Source: a virus. Taken from it: a stretch of DNA of 41,804 nt. This document shows, in pieces, positions 8,185 through 16,001 of this stretch; the first letter of the stretch is position 1, and the number at the start of each line of letters is the position of its first letter. Below the pieces are notes generated by a model. The model saw only the letters and a program-made list of their open reading frames with translations. It was not told the DNA's origin and made no database searches. The stretch is from positions 1-41,804 of IMG/VR virus record IMGVR_UViG_3300045999_009121, one strand, 5' to 3'. The position numbers and the translations under genes are program-made.

Positions 8185-8898
8185 ATGGCTTTAACTATAA
8201 ACGATGCTGTTAAACAGCTAGAATCTAAATATGGAGTCGGGGCAAGTAATGGTAACAACCTTGCTGCCCGCACAGCTAACTCTAATGCAACTCAAGCTCG
8301 TATGGGATTAGGAGATACGTCTAACACCCCTGGACGTAATGACTTTAGTGCATCACAAGCGCAGTCAACTAACGCTAATAACAATGCTGTTAGTTCAAGC
8401 CCTTACTTCCAAAGGAGTGTAGCTGAAGACAATAGGAATTTTGCTGAAGATACCCGTAGGTTTGATGCAACATTAGGAGCTAAATCATCAGCCATAGCTA
8501 ACGAGCAATCAACCCTACGCTATCAATCAGACAATCAACTATCAGGGACTAAGTACAACGCCGATGCTGGTGTTAAGTCAACACAAATAGGTGCTGATGC
8601 TCAAGTAGCGTCAACTAGATTACAAGCTGACGCATCACGCTATGGTGCGGATAAGTCTGCAGAAGCTTCTATGTATGGCGCTGACAAAGGATATCAAGCA
8701 TCTATCTATGGTGCTGACCGCAACTTAGAAGGCAATAGATATGTAGCTGACTCTAACGTAAGGTCATCTCAAATAGGAGCTAATGCACAAGTTGATTCTG
8801 CTCGTATTGGTGCGGATGCTTCTAGATTCAATACCTTACTAAGCACTGGAGTTGGCTTCTTTAATTCATCTCAATACCGTCCAACATTTAATAGGTAA
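8185..8898 (+). CDS. Hendecad-repeat coiled-coil protein
   Basis: This 237-aa protein has a low-complexity Asn/Ala/Ser N-terminus (to about 75). Residues about 125-213 then hold consecutive 11-residue repeats starting GAD or a near variant (GADKSAEASMY, GADKGYQASIY, GADRNLEGNRY, VADSNVRSSQI, GANAQVDSARI). An 11-residue period with Ala at fixed positions is the mark of a right-handed (hendecad) coiled coil. I infer a fibrous virion or internal head protein; no homolog is named. Confidence 0.7.
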   Translation: MALTINDAVKQLESKYGVGASNGNNLAARTANSNATQARMGLGDTSNTPGRNDFSASQAQSTNANNNAVSSSPYFQRSVAEDNRNFAEDTRRFDATLGAKSSAIANEQSTLRYQSDNQLSGTKYNADAGVKSTQIGADAQVASTRLQADASRYGADKSAEASMYGADKGYQASIYGADRNLEGNRYVADSNVRSSQIGANAQVDSARIGADASRFNTLLSTGVGFFNSSQYRPTFNR

Positions 8899-8903
8899 AG
8901 ATT

Positions 8904-9443
8904 ATGACATACCCAACAGTTGGCACTGCTGTAATAAGAAGTCACCAAATGCGTCAGCAAATGGAGCCTAGTACAAGGGCATTCCTTCCCCCAACGAATT
9001 ATGCTATTGGTGGCTATCAAACTACTATTGACCAAAGAGGTTCATCTTCATCATCGGCATCTTCTGGCACTGGCTTATCAACATCTAGTTCCAGCTCATC
9101 TAGTTTAGGCTCTAGCTCAATAGGGGACTTAAAGAATGTCTTTACTGAGCTAGGCAATATCTCTGAGACTAAGGCACAAAATGACCAACGCCGCTTTAGA
9201 GAAGACCTACCCTTTCAATCACGTATCTACCAAGACTTTGATACTGAAGCTGCTAAACGCACAGAGGGTATTGACACTAGGGCTAGGGAACAAAACTCCA
9301 ACCTAACTAAAGACCGTATGAGATTACAGTCAACCCTAAGCAAAGATGAAGAAGTTAACAAAGGTAAGGTTCAAGTCAGCACCACTGGTCAAACTAGAGA
9401 CGCTGACTTAAAGAGAGCTTTGAGTGTGTTGCCTAGGAAGTAA
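8904..9443 (+). CDS. Ser-rich linker and coiled-coil protein
   Basis: This 179-aa protein carries a serine-rich linker (residues about 47-72) between a polar N-terminus and a long charged helix (about 75-170). It is the last gene of the coupled 1.6-9.4 kb plus-strand operon. It overlaps by 11 nt the 3' end of a convergent minus-strand gene. No enzyme motif was seen; a structural role is likely. Confidence 0.6.
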   Translation: MTYPTVGTAVIRSHQMRQQMEPSTRAFLPPTNYAIGGYQTTIDQRGSSSSSASSGTGLSTSSSSSSSLGSSSIGDLKNVFTELGNISETKAQNDQRRFREDLPFQSRIYQDFDTEAAKRTEGIDTRAREQNSNLTKDRMRLQSTLSKDEEVNKGKVQVSTTGQTRDADLKRALSVLPRK

Positions 9444-9651
9444 CTTCAATGCCAAAAAACTTGTTATTCTTAACCCCCTGAGTGTAGCCTTCTATTGTTT
9501 TGTAATAAATGTTTTGCTTAATATCAGCATTGATTGCTGTAGTCCAATATTGAACTCCGCAGTCATAAGGGATAAAGATACAGACATCTAAGTTCCCTCC
9601 TCCATTTTTATCTAATTCTTGTAACTGAGTTAACAAGTCGCTAACAGTCAT
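9433..9651 (-). CDS. Small MTV-family antisense protein A
   Basis: This 72-aa protein starts MTVSDLLTQLQELDKNGGGN and is clearly paralogous to the 69-aa protein at 10326-10535 (MTVNELIAQLQTLSAQGHGE, then LDV and WTT-I-AD). Small phage proteins of this general form are common; their function is unknown. It lies antisense between two plus-strand late genes, with a CGCTACGCTA element 26 nt upstream. Confidence 0.75.
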   Translation of the reverse strand: MTVSDLLTQLQELDKNGGGNLDVCIFIPYDCGVQYWTTAINADIKQNIYYKTIEGYTQGVKNNKFFGIEVTS

Positions 9652-9677
9652 ATATTTAACCTTATAACATCACACCC

Positions 9678-9687
9678 TAGCGTAGCG
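9678..9687 (-). promoter_or_regulatory. CGCTACGCTA element, copy 2
   Basis: On the minus strand this reads CGCTACGCTAGGGTGTGATG, 26 nt upstream of the 72-aa minus-strand gene. It ends 3 nt before the plus-strand ATG at 9691, which therefore has no Shine-Dalgarno sequence. Confidence 0.6.
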
Positions 9688-9690
9688 CTT

Positions 9691-10329
9691 ATGGCAACAT
9701 CAGGAATGCGTAATCCATCTCATAGACCCAAACAATATCCTGATGCTGTACCAGCACATCAGGTAATACAGTCGTTCTTCACTCAACAACCAGACTTCTC
9801 CTTGGAGGCTGAGTTTACTTTGCTATGCAAACGTAACCCTAAAGAGTATGGTCAACACTTAGCTTGGTTAGTTAAGAATGGCTGTGTGTGTTCGATACCT
9901 CAAATCAAAGCATGGCTAAAGGTCAAAGGCATTAAAGCTGGCACTGAAGCTGAACAAATGAACTCTAAGCTAGAAGAGTACGCTGGAGTTGACTTTGTGG
10001 GGGGACTTGAGTCTATAGCCGTAAGAACAGCTACCCTAACCTTTAACTATGCAGAGATAATTCAACAAAAGCTAGATGGCGGGGATTTAACTGAACCACA
10101 GATACAAAGCATTATTGCCCAGTATCCTGCGGTGGTAGGTCAAACTAAACAGATACTTCAAGCCTTAGCACAAGTCAAAGAGCGTACAGGTGAACGTGAG
10201 CTACTACTAGCTGGTGCTGATAGGATGAGGTCTTTGGTACTCAATATGCTTGAGAAGAACTCACCCTTTAGACCAGCACTAGAACAGTATTGCCAAGCTG
10301 CTATTCAAAGGATTGCGGAAGAGGTTTAA
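9691..10329 (+). CDS. Probable small terminase subunit
   Basis: This 212-aa protein lies directly upstream of the large terminase gene, separated only by antisense cassettes. Its N-terminal region is helical with a possible DNA-binding helix-turn-helix (about 45-80, LLCKRNPKEYGQHLAWLVKN and IPQIKAWLKVKG), and a long helical C-terminal region could support oligomerisation. Small terminases bind the packaging site and recruit the large subunit. The assignment rests on position, size and helical make-up; sequence similarity could not be tested. Confidence 0.55.
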   Translation: MATSGMRNPSHRPKQYPDAVPAHQVIQSFFTQQPDFSLEAEFTLLCKRNPKEYGQHLAWLVKNGCVCSIPQIKAWLKVKGIKAGTEAEQMNSKLEEYAGVDFVGGLESIAVRTATLTFNYAEIIQQKLDGGDLTEPQIQSIIAQYPAVVGQTKQILQALAQVKERTGERELLLAGADRMRSLVLNMLEKNSPFRPALEQYCQAAIQRIAEEV

Positions 10330-10535
10330 GGTTCATGGGTGACATAAATATGTGGCAAACCCATTTGTATGCCTTTCTTTTTGTAGCCTAAATCAGAGGA
10401 GTCTGGGCTGAAGTAATCTGCTTTTATGTCAGTAGTCCAGTCATCTAGTCCTTCTTCATATACAACTACATCCAACTCACCATGCCCTTGAGCGCTCAGA
10501 GTTTGTAGTTGTGCAATCAATTCATTAACTGTCAT
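10326..10535 (-). CDS. Small MTV-family antisense protein B
   Basis: This 69-aa protein is a paralog of the 72-aa protein at 9433-9651. They share MTVxxLxxQLQxL, a G-rich turn, LDV and W-TT-I-AD. It overlaps the convergent small terminase gene by 4 nt and forms a three-gene minus-strand cassette with the next two genes. The function is unknown. Confidence 0.75.
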   Translation of the reverse strand: MTVNELIAQLQTLSAQGHGELDVVVYEEGLDDWTTDIKADYFSPDSSDLGYKKKGIQMGLPHIYVTHEP

Positions 10536-10538
10536 AAA

Positions 10539-10757
10539 TCACCAATCCAATATAGTTTGTGTACTTACGGTCTTAACAGCCCTGTAGTTGTTGTAGTGAA
10601 AGGTATCACGACACCACTTTAAACGCCCAACAGCTTCGGCTTCGCTTAGGTCTTTGTCGTAAGGATGGATTCTCCAATCACCTACTTGATGTGTACTGTG
10701 CTTGCTATTAGCTTTAGGTGAGTATTCAATGTGACAAGTTACTGTACTATCAGCCAT
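10539..10757 (-). CDS. Small antisense hypothetical protein
   Basis: Starting at ATG 10757 (MADSTVT) this gives 72 aa. The start overlaps the stop of the upstream minus-strand gene, so translation is coupled. The residues are polar and aromatic-rich (HYNNYRAVKTVSTQT near the C-terminus). It is the middle gene of a three-gene antisense cassette. The family is not recognised. Confidence 0.65.
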   Translation of the reverse strand: MADSTVTCHIEYSPKANSKHSTHQVGDWRIHPYDKDLSEAEAVGRLKWCRDTFHYNNYRAVKTVSTQTILDW

Positions 10758-10941
10758 TTGGATTACCACTCATAGCAACTAATTCCTTAATCACCTTATA
10801 CATCCTAAACTTATAGTTAGGTTGCTTTTCTTGCCAATAATGCCACATCTCAATAGCTGTAGTCTCATCACAACCAAGGTCGGCGTAATGCTCCCAGTTA
10901 TCATCATTGGTAATACAGCGCTCTAATACAAAACTAGTCAT
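10750..10941 (-). CDS. Small D-W/R-VK family antisense protein
   Basis: This 63-aa protein has the pattern FVLERCITNDDNWEH...YKFRMYKVIKE. Minus-strand proteins at 18540-18740 and 20812-21003 share its layout: a beta-like start, T-x-D-x-W, a helix, then R-x-VK. Its RBS (AGGAG, 4 nt before the ATG) and the CGCTACGCTA element 28 nt upstream mark it as the promoter-proximal gene of the cassette. Confidence 0.65.
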   Translation of the reverse strand: MTSFVLERCITNDDNWEHYADLGCDETTAIEMWHYWQEKQPNYKFRMYKVIKELVAMSGNPNG

Positions 10942-10969
10942 CTTTACTCCTATACTTTAAACTATCTCC

Positions 10970-10979
10970 TAGCGTAGCG
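10970..10979 (-). promoter_or_regulatory. CGCTACGCTA element, copy 3
   Basis: On the minus strand this reads CGCTACGCTAGGAGATAG, 28 nt upstream of the three-gene antisense cassette and 6 nt before the large terminase ATG on the other strand. Confidence 0.6.
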
Positions 10980-10985
10980 CCCCCT

Positions 10986-12650
10986 ATGGCAAGATTCAGA
11001 CCATCCACATCCCTTGGACTTCAGATACAAGCTGATGTTATTTACCATACTAAAGCTGCAACACAAGCAACTCAACCCTTAGTCCTTAAAGCTAGACAAA
11101 ATACCAAGGAGGGATTCATAGCCTTTAGAGAGTATGTATGCTTCCCTCAAATAAGTGCCAACGAAGAAGGTGTTGAGGATATCAATGACCTAGCGGCACA
11201 TAAGTATGCTAGACCACGACATCATAGTGAATGGATGGACGAGCTATTCACTGGCAAAGATTCACGTTGCCTTAAAGGAATCGGGGGCGATAACACTTTA
11301 ATCTTAGCCCCACGACTAAGTGCTAAGTCTAGGTTCATGACTGAGTGGATTGCACATCAGATAGGCGTACAAACTGAAGCTGGTATTCCCATCAAAGTGT
11401 TAGTTATCTCCTACTCAATTACCATCAGTACCCAAAAGTCCATAGAAATAAAACAAATCATTGAGTCAGATAGATTTCAACAAGTATTCCCTAACGTCTC
11501 TAAGGGCAAGAGATGGTCTGATGAAGTGTGGGAGATAGATAAACGTAAGGCAGGACTACAAGCATTAGGTGAGCCATATACCCTAGCTTGTGCTGGCATT
11601 GTGGGTAGCGTTACTTCAAGACGGGCGCACATCATCCTTTTTGATGACCTTATCAAATCACCTGCGGAAATTGAAAACCCAACGGTCAGAGAAAAGATGG
11701 CTAGTACCTACCACAACGCTATCAAACCCACTATGTTCCCTGGGGGTAGGCAAATATGTATTGGTACACGAATGTCTGCTGACGACCTCTATGCAACTGA
11801 GTTCAACACAGAGAAACGTTGGAAAGTAATTGAGCAGCAAGCCATAGTTGAAAGCGATGATGGTAAGGAGATTAGCTACTGGGAAGAGTTCATCCCACTT
11901 AAACACCTACTCACCCTACGCGACCCCGATAAAGGTGGTGACCCTATATCCTTTAGCTTCCAGTACCAAAACAAGATTGTCTCTATTGGCGGTCTAGCAA
12001 TACCCCCTGAATGGATTCACTACGACTACCCAGAGAAGGTAAGTGCCTATTCTAGATTTGCTGTAGGTACTGACTTAGCTGACTCAGTTAAGAAGAAGGC
12101 TGACTTTACTGTATTCACGCTAATGGGACGTGTAGGCAATACTCATAGTGGACGTATTGATGTACTTGGTAGCGCTAGGTTCAAAGCCTCTGGGAATATA
12201 GCTAAGCTAAATCAACTACTGATGCTCCTCTATGACCATGACTTACTAGATATAGATGAGGATGGTTGGACTAATCCAGATGACCCTATAGCGCAACAAT
12301 TCCCTATTAAGTATTGCAGTCGCCCTAACATCTATATCGACATCTACTTAGAAGATGTAAGCCAACAGTTGTCTATCATGGCTGACTTTAATGCACTCAT
12401 CAAAGTAGCTATGGGTATTCATTCTATACACCCTAGACCGCTCAAGCTCAAAGGAGACAAGAGAGAAAGACTTATGGCTGTTAGTGGCGCATTGCAAGTT
12501 GGCAATATTACCTTTAATAAGTTTAAGTACTCTCCCTCTCAATCAACTATCAAAGAGCTATTATTCTTTGGTTCAACGCTGCATGATGACTTTGTTGATT
12601 CTTTAACGTGTGGAGTTATTGGGTTAGGCTATCGTCTGCCCCTATCTTAG
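10986..12650 (+). CDS. terL: Terminase large subunit
   Basis: This 554-aa protein is the packaging motor ATPase plus nuclease. A Walker A-like motif lies at about 108-115 (APRLSAKS) and a Walker B at about 216-221 (IILFDD, with the DD catalytic pair). The C-terminal nuclease-type region has GTDLAD around residue 365 and a conserved DDFVDSLT near the end. The length fits the family. The gene is followed downstream by portal, scaffold and capsid genes in canonical order. The ATG has no clear Shine-Dalgarno sequence because the antisense promoter-like element ends 6 nt before it. Confidence 0.93.
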   Translation: MARFRPSTSLGLQIQADVIYHTKAATQATQPLVLKARQNTKEGFIAFREYVCFPQISANEEGVEDINDLAAHKYARPRHHSEWMDELFTGKDSRCLKGIGGDNTLILAPRLSAKSRFMTEWIAHQIGVQTEAGIPIKVLVISYSITISTQKSIEIKQIIESDRFQQVFPNVSKGKRWSDEVWEIDKRKAGLQALGEPYTLACAGIVGSVTSRRAHIILFDDLIKSPAEIENPTVREKMASTYHNAIKPTMFPGGRQICIGTRMSADDLYATEFNTEKRWKVIEQQAIVESDDGKEISYWEEFIPLKHLLTLRDPDKGGDPISFSFQYQNKIVSIGGLAIPPEWIHYDYPEKVSAYSRFAVGTDLADSVKKKADFTVFTLMGRVGNTHSGRIDVLGSARFKASGNIAKLNQLLMLLYDHDLLDIDEDGWTNPDDPIAQQFPIKYCSRPNIYIDIYLEDVSQQLSIMADFNALIKVAMGIHSIHPRPLKLKGDKRERLMAVSGALQVGNITFNKFKYSPSQSTIKELLFFGSTLHDDFVDSLTCGVIGLGYRLPLS

Positions 12651-12804
12651 GTTCAGTACCTCTATGCATTGATTTAATCTTTGCTGCTATTGATAGATAG
12701 TTAACTCCCATATGCTCATTGCATAAGCACACTGGGCTATAGGATGTTTCCACTACCCAATGTGCTGTGCGGGTGCATTTAATATAATCACACTTAGTTC
12801 TCAT
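12616..12804 (-). CDS. Small Cys-rich antisense protein
   Basis: This 62-aa protein has the cysteine pattern CDYIKC...CLCNEH, which could bind zinc as a small knuckle. It overlaps the 3' end of the terminase gene by 35 nt on the opposite strand and overlaps its minus-strand neighbour by 11 nt. The function is unknown. Confidence 0.65.
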   Translation of the reverse strand: MRTKCDYIKCTRTAHWVVETSYSPVCLCNEHMGVNYLSIAAKIKSMHRGTEPKIGADDSLTQ

Positions 12805-12997
12805 TGACCTTGACCTGCTCTATTAACTTAGCCACAAACTCACCTAAATCATCGTAGGCTTCATCCTCTGTTTTAACGGAATTACCTATGTAGATGTTTT
12901 TAAGAGTCCCTTCGCCAATTAACTGCAACACCCAGTAGTAATATTCAGGTCTTCCATACCTAGAAACAGTAACAATATCAATTGTGTGCTTACTCAT
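12794..12997 (-). CDS. Small antisense hypothetical protein
   Basis: This 67-aa protein appears to be beta-rich with a helical C-terminus (DDLGEFVAKLIEQVKVNEN). It has an AGAGGT ribosome binding site just before its ATG and a CGCTACGCTA element 24 nt upstream. Its ending resembles that of the 94-aa minus-strand protein at 21642-21926 (ERVKVNED), a possible distant relative. Confidence 0.65.
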   Translation of the reverse strand: MSKHTIDIVTVSRYGRPEYYYWVLQLIGEGTLKNIYIGNSVKTEDEAYDDLGEFVAKLIEQVKVNEN

Positions 12998-13021
12998 ACA
13001 TACCTCTAATTCTTCCCCCCA

Positions 13022-13031
13022 TAGCGTAGCG
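13022..13031 (-). promoter_or_regulatory. CGCTACGCTA element, copy 4
   Basis: On the minus strand this reads GACGCTACGCTATGGGGGG, 24 nt upstream of the 67-aa antisense gene. It is a clear example of the G-run that follows the core. Confidence 0.65.
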
Positions 13032-13079
13032 TCTTGAGGGTAATGTACACTGTAGGTAATTAATAACTAGAAGACACAC

Positions 13080-15164
13080 ATGGAAACAGGACAAGTCGTA
13101 CAAAGCTTTATCGACAGAAGAAACTCTGGTAGTGAGTCAATGGTTGTACCTAACCATATTAAGCAGATAGTCTTGTTCATGACTAGGCAAGGGTTAGAGT
13201 TCCTTGTAGACCAAGACACTCCTGACGAGAAGAGACGTAAGTTCATAGATAAGACTATCAAGCAAAATAAGCTAGATATGTATTACCAAGGTATAGCATC
13301 ACTGTTCATAGCAACTGGTGGTGTTCTATGGCTAATGCAACCTACCTTAGACGGCTACTCAATCTATTGGTTTCATAGTGGCAAGGAGAACAACTCAATA
13401 GATGATGTCAAATCTCAGTACATGGTGTTCTACTCTCCCAATGGTAGAGAGATGCAAGAGGTAGTTATTAGATATAAGTACTATGACCGTAGTGCTAACT
13501 CCCTCTATCTAAGCCAAAGCACCAATGGGCAAGAAAGATGGGTACGACTTCGAGTAAAGACTGACACTGTTACTCAAGAGTTCTTTGCTGCTGAACCACC
13601 CCTAGACGTACACTCTATGTCTAGCAACTATGCACCCCCACTCCAAGTTAATTCATTCATCAACACACTAGGCTATATCCCTTGTGTTGAGTCACCTAAC
13701 TTACCCTATTTCCCTGGGGATGCTGGGCGCTCTGACTTTGCTATGGTTAGTGACCAGATTGAAGCTGAAGATACAGTGCGTGGTGCAATCATGCAAAATA
13801 TCTTTACCTTTGGCAACCCTACCCTAATCACTACGCGCTCTAGAGAGGAGGTGATGCAAAAGACTACTGAGATAGGTACTCAGAGTTGGGCCGCATCACA
13901 AGGCTTTAAGGACATTAACTCTGTTCGTATTGGCGGTAGGCGTAATGATGGTGGTTGGGCCGCACGGCAACATGAGAAGATAGTCCCCGTTATTGGTAAC
14001 GTAGGTGCTGATGAAAGGTTTGGCTATGTACTACCTGACCCCGTTAGCCCTGACCAATCTAGGTTTGCTGATACTTATCGCACTGCATTACACGGAGCTT
14101 TAGGTGGTATAGACCCTAATGACCAGTCGTTCTCTACCTTTGGTGAAGTGAAGTCTCTCTATGGGAAAGTAGCTGCCACTGCTAACATGAAGTCCCTAAC
14201 CCTTTGGAAGAACGGGCTATGTAGAATCCTTGAGCTATGTGTAATGCATGAAGAAAAGCTATACATGGAGCAATTCAAACAATGGCTCTTAACTCAAGAC
14301 CCCAAGATTGACATCACTCAAGTAACTCAACAGCAAATTGAGCAGTTAATTTGGCAAGATGGTATTGAAGCGCCTATCAATGTGGGACTACAACCCTTTG
14401 GTGATGTAGGTGTTTCTTATCGTTATAACGGTGATGTGTTTGAGGACTCACCTGATGACAAACTCAAGAGAACTATCTACACTCGGAACCTCCAAGAACT
14501 AGGTGTAGGTAGTCTTGAAGCTCTTGATGCTGTATTCCCTGACCTATCCCTCAAGGAAAAGAAAGCTAAGTTATCGGGTATTCCTTTCAGGGTCGGCAAT
14601 GAGTATTTAGGTATCATGAATAATCTAATGCAAATGCACATTCAACTAACTCAGGTAGAAGACCCATATAATGCTGGCAAAGCGCTAAGTATGCGCTATG
14701 ATATGACTAACCTAATGGACTCAGTTTACACGGTACTTAAACGTGAGTTCTCCTACGGCGCATCTTATGATGAAGCTGACAATAAGGATAATCCTTTAAC
14801 CAATGGTACAAGCACTCCAAGCCTACTCTCCCCAAGTACAAGTAGCCCCATCACCACAGGTAGTAGCTCCACAGGGCAGCCCACAGTGGCAGTCTCAACC
14901 TCAACTGGTGAACCCTTACCTTTCGACTGGGCTAACCCCCCAGTACTCCCATCCTCAGCAATACGCACCAACACCTCAGGGTTGGATGCAAGCTACAACT
15001 CAGCAAGTAGTAGCGCCGCAGTACCAGCCCAATCCAGTTCAGGATTACTTAGCTCTGAACTCGGTTCCTTCCCATTATTCACAAAACCTAACTTCTCAAC
15101 AACCACAGTTATCCCCCCAGTACAGCCCGAAGCTAGACCTAAACGCTCCAAGCGGAAGGGATAG
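13080..15164 (+). CDS. Portal protein
   Basis: This 694-aa protein directly follows the large terminase and precedes the scaffold and capsid genes, as expected for the portal (head-tail connector) ring. The middle region shows the mixed alpha/beta, charged layout usual for podovirus-like portals, with a long helix-rich C-terminal third. The last 120 or so residues (about 570-694) are Ser/Thr/Pro-rich and probably disordered; 14803-15164 is also read in the +1 frame as the start of the next gene. The assignment is by size and position. Confidence 0.8.
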   Translation: METGQVVQSFIDRRNSGSESMVVPNHIKQIVLFMTRQGLEFLVDQDTPDEKRRKFIDKTIKQNKLDMYYQGIASLFIATGGVLWLMQPTLDGYSIYWFHSGKENNSIDDVKSQYMVFYSPNGREMQEVVIRYKYYDRSANSLYLSQSTNGQERWVRLRVKTDTVTQEFFAAEPPLDVHSMSSNYAPPLQVNSFINTLGYIPCVESPNLPYFPGDAGRSDFAMVSDQIEAEDTVRGAIMQNIFTFGNPTLITTRSREEVMQKTTEIGTQSWAASQGFKDINSVRIGGRRNDGGWAARQHEKIVPVIGNVGADERFGYVLPDPVSPDQSRFADTYRTALHGALGGIDPNDQSFSTFGEVKSLYGKVAATANMKSLTLWKNGLCRILELCVMHEEKLYMEQFKQWLLTQDPKIDITQVTQQQIEQLIWQDGIEAPINVGLQPFGDVGVSYRYNGDVFEDSPDDKLKRTIYTRNLQELGVGSLEALDAVFPDLSLKEKKAKLSGIPFRVGNEYLGIMNNLMQMHIQLTQVEDPYNAGKALSMRYDMTNLMDSVYTVLKREFSYGASYDEADNKDNPLTNGTSTPSLLSPSTSSPITTGSSSTGQPTVAVSTSTGEPLPFDWANPPVLPSSAIRTNTSGLDASYNSASSSAAVPAQSSSGLLSSELGSFPLFTKPNFSTTTVIPPVQPEARPKRSKRKG

Positions 15165-15666
15165 CCAAGGTAATCCACTAGCATCAGTAATTGAACTAAT
15201 CAATAGTTTTGGTGGTGGTAGTCCTGAATTAGCTATTGCTCGTATTCACCAACAGTTGATTCATCGTGAAGACCAGTTGGGTGAAGTAGTTGCCTATACT
15301 CAAGCCCTAGAGAAAGAAGCTATCCAAATGGGTAACATTCTCTCTACACCTGAGAACACTGGCTATTGGCTTCAATACCAAGAGTTCCACCTAGCACAAC
15401 TCCCAGAGGTGATTAACTTCCGCAATGCTTATCCCCAAGCTACCTTTGAGCAGTACTACGACTACTTGGTCAAATCCAATCAACCTCAACTCCAACCACA
15501 ACCTCAATACCAAGGTGAGCCATCAGTACAACCCACATTCAATCAAATGGACATGGGTGTAGGTAATGGTGCTGCTCCTCAAGGTGGTGGTCGTGGTCGT
15601 ATGGTTGACGTACTGAGATACCTTGACACAAACCACTTTGGTCAAGCTATCTCTCAATTGGCTTAG
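14803..15666 (+). CDS. Probable capsid scaffold protein, overlapping the portal
   Basis: This 287-aa protein lies in the +1 frame relative to portal. A TAA sits at 14797-14799 in this frame, so initiation at ATG 14803 (or an in-frame ATG near 14986) must lie inside the portal gene. Residues 1-120 are Gln/Pro-rich and disordered; 120-215 form charged helices (ASVIELINSF, IHQQLIHREDQ), with another Q/P stretch and a helical C-terminus. Elongated, helical, Q/P-rich proteins between portal and capsid are usually scaffolds. The 362-nt overlap is unusual. Confidence 0.7.
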   Translation: MVQALQAYSPQVQVAPSPQVVAPQGSPQWQSQPQLVNPYLSTGLTPQYSHPQQYAPTPQGWMQATTQQVVAPQYQPNPVQDYLALNSVPSHYSQNLTSQQPQLSPQYSPKLDLNAPSGRDSQGNPLASVIELINSFGGGSPELAIARIHQQLIHREDQLGEVVAYTQALEKEAIQMGNILSTPENTGYWLQYQEFHLAQLPEVINFRNAYPQATFEQYYDYLVKSNQPQLQPQPQYQGEPSVQPTFNQMDMGVGNGAAPQGGGRGRMVDVLRYLDTNHFGQAISQLA

Positions 15667-15934
15667 AGACTAGAGAGGCTAAGTCAACAAGGCTAGAGAC
15701 TGCGCTGACTATCTCATGGGTATCATTACCAGTCTGCAAGTCAGCAATGAGCTTAATCTGACTTTGGATTAGCCCATGAATGCCTTGCAGTTCTTCAGTG
15801 GTTAGTCCTGTAACTAAGACAGATTTAGATAGAGCTTCAACCTTGTCCCTCAAAGACAAATTATCATTGCTCAACCTATCTATCTCGGCTTTCTGCCTTT
15901 CAATAATCATTGCTGTTTCAGTCTGATTAAACAT
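15647..15934 (-). CDS. Coiled-coil antisense protein A
   Basis: This 95-aa, strongly helical protein (ERQKAEIDRLSNDNLSLRDK) has the C-terminal pattern EELQGIHGLIQSQIKLIADLQ. That pattern parallels KQLDDIRDLVSNQITILNELQ in the antisense protein at 17268-17468, so the two are likely paralogs. It overlaps the scaffold gene end by 20 nt and is preceded by a variant of the repeated element at 15957-15970. Confidence 0.7.
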   Translation of the reverse strand: MFNQTETAMIIERQKAEIDRLSNDNLSLRDKVEALSKSVLVTGLTTEELQGIHGLIQSQIKLIADLQTGNDTHEIVSAVSSLVDLASLVSKPIER

Positions 15935-15956
15935 AGCTCATTTCTCATAACATCAT

Positions 15957-15970
15957 CCCCTCCCGTAGGG
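15957..15970 (-). promoter_or_regulatory. Variant of the CGCTACGCTA element
   Basis: On the minus strand CCCTACGGGAGGGGATGATG aligns with CGCTACGCTAGGG-TGTGATG of copy 2. It lies 22 nt upstream of the 95-aa antisense gene. The TCCC-GTA-GGGA core can form a small hairpin. Confidence 0.45.
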
Positions 15971-16001
15971 ACTCCGCTTACACCTTACCCAGTCCTAAGA
16001 A

